The position numbers and the translations under genes are program-made. This document shows, piece after piece, positions 60,010-64,000 of a stretch of DNA of 64,000 bases. Position 1 is the stretch's first letter. Each line of letters opens with the position of its first letter. The notes beneath the pieces were generated by a model. The model was not told the origin of the DNA, searched no databases, and saw only the letters and a program-made list of their open reading frames with translations. The DNA comes from Sporocytophaga sp. (GTDB taxonomy: Bacteria > Bacteroidota > Bacteroidia > Cytophagales > Cytophagaceae): NCBI RefSeq assembly GCF_017745095.1, contig NZ_JAGHZZ010000060.1, forward strand, positions 52,359 through 116,358, in the 5' to 3' direction.

Positions 60010-61020
60010 TTATTGACAGCCCGAACCCTCTAGTAAATATCCATTGCCGTCTTTTTTAGAGCTTAAGCTCATAGATTCCGAAACTACATCTAATACTTCC
60101 TGTAATTTAGGTTTTTCAAAAGTTCCGGTAAACCTGCAGTTAACCAATTCTGAGTTAGCCAGTTCTACTTTTGTTCCGAAATAAGCCTCTACAGCAGATG
60201 CTACTTCTCCAAGCGTACTGTTTTCAAAGACCAGTTTCTCCTGTTTCCATGCCAAGAAATTCGGATTATCGATTTTCTCCGAAACAACATTACTGTTGTT
60301 GTCAACTCTTCCTTTCATGCCAGGAGTCAGGATGACTTTCTTTGTCTCGTTTTTCTTTAATGCGAAAGATACTTTACCAGTAACGACCTCTACTTCATCG
60401 GCCTGACCTGCTATTGTTTTTACATTAAATGAAGTACCCAACACCTGAGTAATAGATGACAAACCTTCCACCCTGAATGGTTTCTCAACATTTCGCTTTA
60501 CTTCAAAGAAGGCTTCTCCTTCTAATTTTACCTTTCTTGTATCGCCTTTAAAATCGTCGGCATAAGAAATTTTACTGTGTGCATTCAGCCAGACTTTGCT
60601 GCTGTCAGGAAGTTGTATTTCCCTTTTTTCATTTCCAGCTGCAAAAGAAATTTCTTGAATCTCTTTTTGACTAAACAGCTTCATTGATAAATAGCTAATG
60701 CCGGCAAATACCAATAAAACTGCTGCAGCTTTCAAAATAATGTTATAATCGAAGAGCTTGACAACTTTGGTTTCCTTCTGTGGTGCTATCTGCTGAGGCT
60801 CAAAACCGGCCTTTGCTTTAAACTTCATCCAGGCAGCGTCTACATCGGGCTCAAAGTCAACCTTGGCTCTTCCGGAAAAATCCCAAGTCCGGACATACTC
60901 TTCAAACTCCTTTCTGTTAGAAGGATTTTCCTGCAGCCATTCGGAAAGTAATTGTTCTTCGAAACCTGAAGATTCTTTCCTTAAGTGCTTAAGAATAAGT
61001 TCCTGATGTTCTCTTTCCAT
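60010..61020 (-). CDS. FecR-family anti-sigma factor
   Basis: A 336-residue protein. Cytoplasmic N-terminal part (HLRKESSGFEEQLLSEWLQENPSNRKEFEEYVRTW), membrane helix at about 93-115 (IILKAAAVLLVFAGISYLSMKLF), periplasmic FecR domain (EKREIQLPDSSKVWLNAHSKISYADDF, VKLEGEAFFEVKRNVEKPFRVEG, ITQVLGTSFNVK, EVEVVTGKVSF) and the C-terminal STN-binding-like DUF4974 part (FENSTLGEVASAVEAYFGTKVEL). It lies 74 bases after the ECF sigma gene. Known FecR proteins hold their sigma factor until an outer-membrane signal arrives. The unusual C-terminal Cys (GSGCQ) has no obvious role. Confidence 0.9.
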   Translation of the reverse strand: MEREHQELILKHLRKESSGFEEQLLSEWLQENPSNRKEFEEYVRTWDFSGRAKVDFEPDVDAAWMKFKAKAGFEPQQIAPQKETKVVKLFDYNIILKAAAVLLVFAGISYLSMKLFSQKEIQEISFAAGNEKREIQLPDSSKVWLNAHSKISYADDFKGDTRKVKLEGEAFFEVKRNVEKPFRVEGLSSITQVLGTSFNVKTIAGQADEVEVVTGKVSFALKKNETKKVILTPGMKGRVDNNSNVVSEKIDNPNFLAWKQEKLVFENSTLGEVASAVEAYFGTKVELANSELVNCRFTGTFEKPKLQEVLDVVSESMSLSSKKDGNGYLLEGSGCQ

Positions 61021-61094
61021 CGTTAATTAATTGGCCAATCTGATACTATGACAATTGAATTTTAATTTACCCCTACGCTACCTTTAAATTTTTT

Positions 61095-61676
61095 TTAGAA
61101 ATTATTTAGCAAAAAAATCAAAGCCAGAATGGCATCTTTCAGGAATGGAGCTAATTTTTCCCTGAGAACTTTCAAAGCTTTTACCATTTGGTTTTCAACC
61201 GTTTTAACTGATATCTGTAATGTTTCGGCTATTTCCTTGTAGCTAAGTTCTTCATACCTGCTTAATATAAAAACAGAACGACACGCAGGAGGCAAACTAT
61301 CAATTGCCTGATTTATATGCCCGTCCAGTTCCCCTGCATGTAGTGACTGGTCTGCTCTATCGCTTCCCGGAATATTAATCCAGGTATCCTCTTCTGTTTC
61401 CGAAAATTTTTTCTGCTGTTTTAAATAATTAAATGAGCTGTTGTAGGCTGCAGCAAAAAGATAGGATTTGACAGTGAGATGAATGGAGAGTTCATCCTTT
61501 TTAGTCCAGATCTTCATAAAAACTTCCTGCACAATATCTTCACTGGCGTCTTTATCCTGAACTATCCGATATACGGAACGGCAAAGCTGAGCGTAGTATG
61601 TTCTGAAAATCCTTTCAAAAGATTCAGGATCAGAAAAACTTTCTTTTGTACCTTCCTTATTTATACTTTCAGACAT
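61095..61676 (-). CDS. ECF RNA polymerase sigma factor (FecI-like)
   Basis: A 193-residue sigma-70 of ECF type: region 2 in FRTYYAQLCRSVYRIVQDKDASEDIVQEVFMKIWTKKDEL, linker, and region 4 in IDSLPPACRSVFILSRYEELSYKEIAETLQISVKTVENQMVKALKVLREKL. It is paired with FecR downstream and probably directs transcription of the adjacent STN-repeat and TonB-receptor genes. A hydrophobic C-terminal tail (DAILALIFLLNNF) ends the protein, seen in a subset of Bacteroidota FecI-like factors. It is the first gene of the four-gene unit. Confidence 0.92.
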   Translation of the reverse strand: MSESINKEGTKESFSDPESFERIFRTYYAQLCRSVYRIVQDKDASEDIVQEVFMKIWTKKDELSIHLTVKSYLFAAAYNSSFNYLKQQKKFSETEEDTWINIPGSDRADQSLHAGELDGHINQAIDSLPPACRSVFILSRYEELSYKEIAETLQISVKTVENQMVKALKVLREKLAPFLKDAILALIFLLNNF

Positions 61677-61993
61677 GCTATACTAAACTCGGTCTTAAAG
61701 GTCGGAAATATTAATTTGATTTTCCAATTATGGATGTATGATTCTTTTAATCAATATCTCAGTAAGTTGTTTCAATAACCCTATATAGTAAAATTTTTTC
61801 TCTGTGTATCTCTATGTCCTCTCTATATCTGTAAAATAATTTTATTACACGAAGAAGACACAGATGACGACAGCAGTACTTTTGCTATTTGTCAAAACAG
61901 TAAAGAAATTTCTTTATGAGGGAATCAATCTTGAGAAAAAGACCTTTCCAATCTCCCAAACTTTCTTAAAAAAATAAACCACAAAGATCTACT

Positions 61994-62009
61994 TACTTAC
62001 TAGTAAGTA
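61994..62009. promoter_or_regulatory. TetR operator palindrome upstream of its own gene
   Basis: TACTTACTAGTAAGTA is a perfect 16-bp palindrome, 28 bases before the TetR ATG and just ahead of the -7-like TATATTTG. The same sequence with one change lies before the ketosynthase gene. Binding by the encoded TetR protein is inferred. Confidence 0.65.
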
Positions 62010-62010
62010 T

Positions 62011-62018
62011 TATATTTG
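62011..62018 (+). promoter_or_regulatory. -7 promoter element of the TetR gene
   Basis: TATATTTG matches TAnnTTTG exactly and sits directly after the operator palindrome, so a repressor bound there would block RNA polymerase. No clear -33 TTTG was found upstream. Confidence 0.45.
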
Positions 62019-62037
62019 TAATATAAAAATACACCCA

Positions 62038-62595
62038 ATGACTTCTACAAAAGAGTCCATTATAAATATTGCAGATGACCTAATAAGAAGAAGAGGATAC
62101 AATGCATTCAGTTACAATGATATATCTAAAATGTTATTTGTAAAAAATGCCGCTATCCATTATCACTTTCCTTCCAAATCAGACCTTGGGGTTGCTGTTA
62201 TAGAGTTCCATATTCAGAAAGTTGAGCATTTTATAAAGAGGGTTGCTCCCCTTTCCGAACCTGAAAAAGTAGAAGAATTTCTGAATATCTATGACCAGAT
62301 TCAGACCAATAAAAAAGTATGTCTTGTAGGCACTTTGGCTACTGATTGGGACACAATTGATGAAAAAATACAGCAAAAACTTACCGTTTTTGTGACCATT
62401 GTGGGCGATTGGCTAACCAGCGTTATGGAAGAAGGACTTAAAAAAGGCACTCTGACGTTTAAAGGAGATCCCCGAACCAGAGCTATGCTTATTATCACTT
62501 CCATTATGGCAGCAGCTCAAATGGCTAAAATAATGGGATCAGAAAGTTTTAAAAGCGTTAAAAATGCGATTTTAAACGAACTAAATCGAAGGTAA
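62038..62595 (+). CDS. TetR family transcriptional repressor
   Basis: 185 residues. The N-terminal helix-turn-helix is TSTKESIINIADDLIRRRGYNAFSYNDISKMLFVKNAAIHYHFPSKSDLGVAVIEFH, a classic TetR head with the HYHFPSK turn. The C-terminal ligand-binding part is all-helical and resembles the NemR/AcuR-like group (FLNIYDQIQTNKKVCLVGTLATDWDTIDEKIQQ). It sits 73 bases ahead of a FabF-like gene. Each gene is preceded by a copy of the same 16-bp palindrome, so it most likely represses itself and the ketosynthase. The ligand is unknown; a reactive carbonyl or fatty-acid-like compound is possible given the target. Confidence 0.9.
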   Translation: MTSTKESIINIADDLIRRRGYNAFSYNDISKMLFVKNAAIHYHFPSKSDLGVAVIEFHIQKVEHFIKRVAPLSEPEKVEEFLNIYDQIQTNKKVCLVGTLATDWDTIDEKIQQKLTVFVTIVGDWLTSVMEEGLKKGTLTFKGDPRTRAMLIITSIMAAAQMAKIMGSESFKSVKNAILNELNRR

Positions 62596-62615
62596 AAAAA
62601 TTTGGAAAAATTACT

Positions 62616-62631
62616 TACTTACTAATAAGTA
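62616..62631. promoter_or_regulatory. Second TetR operator upstream of fabF-like gene
   Basis: TACTTACTAATAAGTA differs from the operator before the TetR gene by one base in the centre (G to A), and is flanked by the same extra TTAC on the left. It lies 36 bases before the ketosynthase start. The shared sequence suggests one regulator for both genes. Confidence 0.6.
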
Positions 62632-62667
62632 TAATCAAATCTATAATTACAAATAAAAACCACTCAT

Positions 62668-63909
62668 ATGAAACGAGTTGTAATAACAGGTATGGGATCA
62701 ATTACTCCGATCGGAAATTCTATTTATGATTTTTGGAGTTCGGTAAAGCAAGGAAAAAGTGGAGCAAACCTCATTTCAAGATTTGACACGACACACTTCA
62801 AGACAAAATTTGCCTGTGAGGTAAAGAATTTTAATCCCCTGGATTTCCTGGACAAAAAAGAATCACGAAAAATGGATCTGTTTTGCCAATACGGAATTGC
62901 AAGTACAGAGGAAGCTATCAAAGATGCAGGAATCAACTTTGATATAATCAATAAAGATAAAGTTGGTGTGATATGGTCCTCAGGAATCGGAGGCTTTGTG
63001 ACATTTCAGGAAGAGGTTCTGGCTTACGCTCAAAGCAAAGTCCCTAAGTTTAACCCATTCTTCATTACCAAAATGATTTCCGATATAGTTCCGGGTTATA
63101 TCTCCATAAAATTTGGATTACGCGGGATAAATTTCGGTACTGTCTCGGCTTGTGCTTCATCAACTAATGCTATTGTTGATGCTTTTAATTATTTAAGATT
63201 AGGAAAAGCACATATGATAATAGCCGGAGGCTCGGAAGCACCAGTTATTGATGCAGGAATCGGAGGCTTTAATGCAATGAAAGCTCTATCCGAAAATAAT
63301 GAAGAATACACAAAAGCTTCACGGCCTTTTGATAAAACAAGAGATGGCTTTGTACTGGGAGAAGGAAGTGGTACATTGATTCTTGAAGAACTGGAACATG
63401 CGAAATCACGGGGAGCCAGAATTTATGCAGAAATCATTGGTGGTGGACTTGCAGCTGATGCATATCATATTACAGCTACACATCCGGAAGGGATTGGGGC
63501 TTACCTTGCTATGAAAGATGCTTTGGAAGACGCTCATATTTCACCTTCAGAAGTGGACTATATCAATTGTCATGCAACCTCTACTCCGCTTGGAGATCCG
63601 AGCGAACTGGCGGCAATTGACAGATTATTCAACGGACAAAAACTACACATTAGCGCTACAAAATCTATGACAGGCCATTTGCTCGGGGCAGCAGGAGCAG
63701 TGGAAGCTATCATAGCAATTAAAAGTATTGAGGATAATATTATTCCTCCTACTATTAATACAAATGATCTGACTGAAATAAATCTGTCACCAGGTATTGA
63801 AATTATTACTGGTAACTATAAATCAACCAATGTAGAAGTAGCGATGAGCAATACATTTGGTTTTGGTGGACATAATGCTATTGCACTGTTCAGAAGATTT
63901 AAAGAGTAA
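62668..63909 (+). CDS. fabF: Beta-ketoacyl-ACP synthase II (FabF-like)
   Basis: A 413-residue condensing enzyme with full catalytic set: nucleophile Cys162 in VSACASSTNAI, His302 in NCHATSTPLGD, Lys332 and His337 in SATKSMTGHLLGAAGA, and the C-terminal FGFGGHNA. It elongates acyl-ACP chains using malonyl-ACP. It is not adjacent to acpP or other fab genes, and it is preceded by a TetR gene and operator, so it looks like a second, regulated ketosynthase rather than the housekeeping copy. Specialised lipid or polyketide use is possible. A terminator follows. Confidence 0.9.
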   Translation: MKRVVITGMGSITPIGNSIYDFWSSVKQGKSGANLISRFDTTHFKTKFACEVKNFNPLDFLDKKESRKMDLFCQYGIASTEEAIKDAGINFDIINKDKVGVIWSSGIGGFVTFQEEVLAYAQSKVPKFNPFFITKMISDIVPGYISIKFGLRGINFGTVSACASSTNAIVDAFNYLRLGKAHMIIAGGSEAPVIDAGIGGFNAMKALSENNEEYTKASRPFDKTRDGFVLGEGSGTLILEELEHAKSRGARIYAEIIGGGLAADAYHITATHPEGIGAYLAMKDALEDAHISPSEVDYINCHATSTPLGDPSELAAIDRLFNGQKLHISATKSMTGHLLGAAGAVEAIIAIKSIEDNIIPPTINTNDLTEINLSPGIEIITGNYKSTNVEVAMSNTFGFGGHNAIALFRRFKE

Positions 63910-63918
63910 GGAAATTTA

Positions 63919-63954
63919 AAAAAGAAGAAAGGTGGTTTTATCTTTCTTCTTTTT
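63919..63954 (+). terminator. Terminator of the fabF-like gene
   Basis: A perfect 13-bp stem AAAAAGAAGAAAG/CTTTCTTCTTTTT (63919-63931 with 63942-63954), with the T run in the 3' arm, nine bases after the stop codon. Confidence 0.85.
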
Positions 63955-64000
63955 CATCTGAAATCTTAAACGACCTCATCCTAAACCCTTCTCCTGAAGG

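Larger units (their letters stand above)
61677..62037. other. Intergenic region with the TetR operator at its end
   Basis: 361 bases. It holds the TetR operator (61994-62009) and a -7-like element (62011-62018) at the right end. A 37-codon frame (61864-61977) has no supporting motif. The middle (about 61800-61875) contains loose repeats around CTCTGTGTATCTCTATGTCC and AGACACAGATGA that could form weak hairpins; I see no RNA family. Confidence 0.5.

Noticed and set aside
61864..61977. 37-codon plus-strand frame in the gap before the TetR gene
   Set aside because: Too short, no ribosome binding site, no homology that I recognise, and it ends just before the operator.
63955..64000. Possible dispersed palindromic repeat at the right edge (CCTTCTCCTGAAGG)
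   Set aside because: Only part is inside the window, so its pairing arm cannot be seen.
1..64000. CRISPR arrays, insertion sequences, prophage, rRNA or tRNA genes
   Set aside because: No regularly spaced repeats, transposase or integrase motifs, phage genes, or T-loop-like tRNA sequence were seen on either strand.

Overview
The window looks like chromosomal DNA of a Bacteroidota bacterium, most likely a Cytophagales-type organism. It is AT-rich. It carries type IX secretion (T9SS) parts (PorQ, PorE) and several secreted proteins with T9SS-type C-terminal sorting domains. It also has a TonB-receptor, FecR and ECF-sigma cluster with STN and carboxypeptidase-regulatory-like domains, the tiny ribosomal protein THX, and promoter-like TAnnTTTG elements. 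I saw no rRNA, tRNA, CRISPR array, prophage or insertion sequence. All assignments come from reading the sequence and translations; no database search was run.

Layout. 1-6307 (minus strand): an exopolysaccharide operon whose genes nearly all overlap: a response regulator, a priming sugar transferase with a receiver-like N-terminus and a four-cysteine insertion, a short TolC-like protein, a Wzz/Wzc-like protein, a glycosyltransferase and a flippase cut by the window edge. 6591-19906: a TrpD-like phosphoribosyltransferase, two tandem T9SS cargo paralogues, THX, a beta-propeller protein with a worn OmpA-like end, a DUF2064-like protein, a Balon/baeRF-type ribosome hibernation factor, a DUF4112 protein, an M48-like protease, a DsbA-like oxidoreductase and small lipoproteins. 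19679-21340: an old, decaying tandem duplication. 21319-26202: egtB, egtD, cysE, cysM and a lipoprotein, which fits ergothioneine made from locally supplied cysteine. 26262-36326: a histidine kinase overlapping an SDR gene, then lon-porQ-hslU divergent from porE.

36370-49412: a TMTC-like membrane/TPR protein, a DUF4142 lipoprotein, a CgeB-like glycosyltransferase, a Nudix hydrolase, a YceI protein, a four-PAS histidine kinase, an S41 protease group, an SRPBCC protein and a fold-type-I PLP-enzyme homologue that has lost its Schiff-base lysine. 49413-50293 is an annotation gap with one candidate 48-residue ORF followed by a terminator. 50294-54475: two large T9SS cargo proteins. 54603-55220: an AlbA_2 (Schlafen-like) protein. 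55451-61676 (minus strand): ECF sigma, FecR, an STN plus 13-repeat surface protein and a TonB receptor, apparently one operon with the sensor domain moved off the receptor. 62038-63909: a TetR repressor and a FabF-type ketosynthase that share a 16-bp operator palindrome.

The strongest points for follow-up are the dead PLP-enzyme homologue, the egt-cys cluster, the shared TetR operator, the datable tandem duplication with an 11-base direct repeat at its borders, the sugar transferase architecture, and the split FecIR-type signalling cassette.
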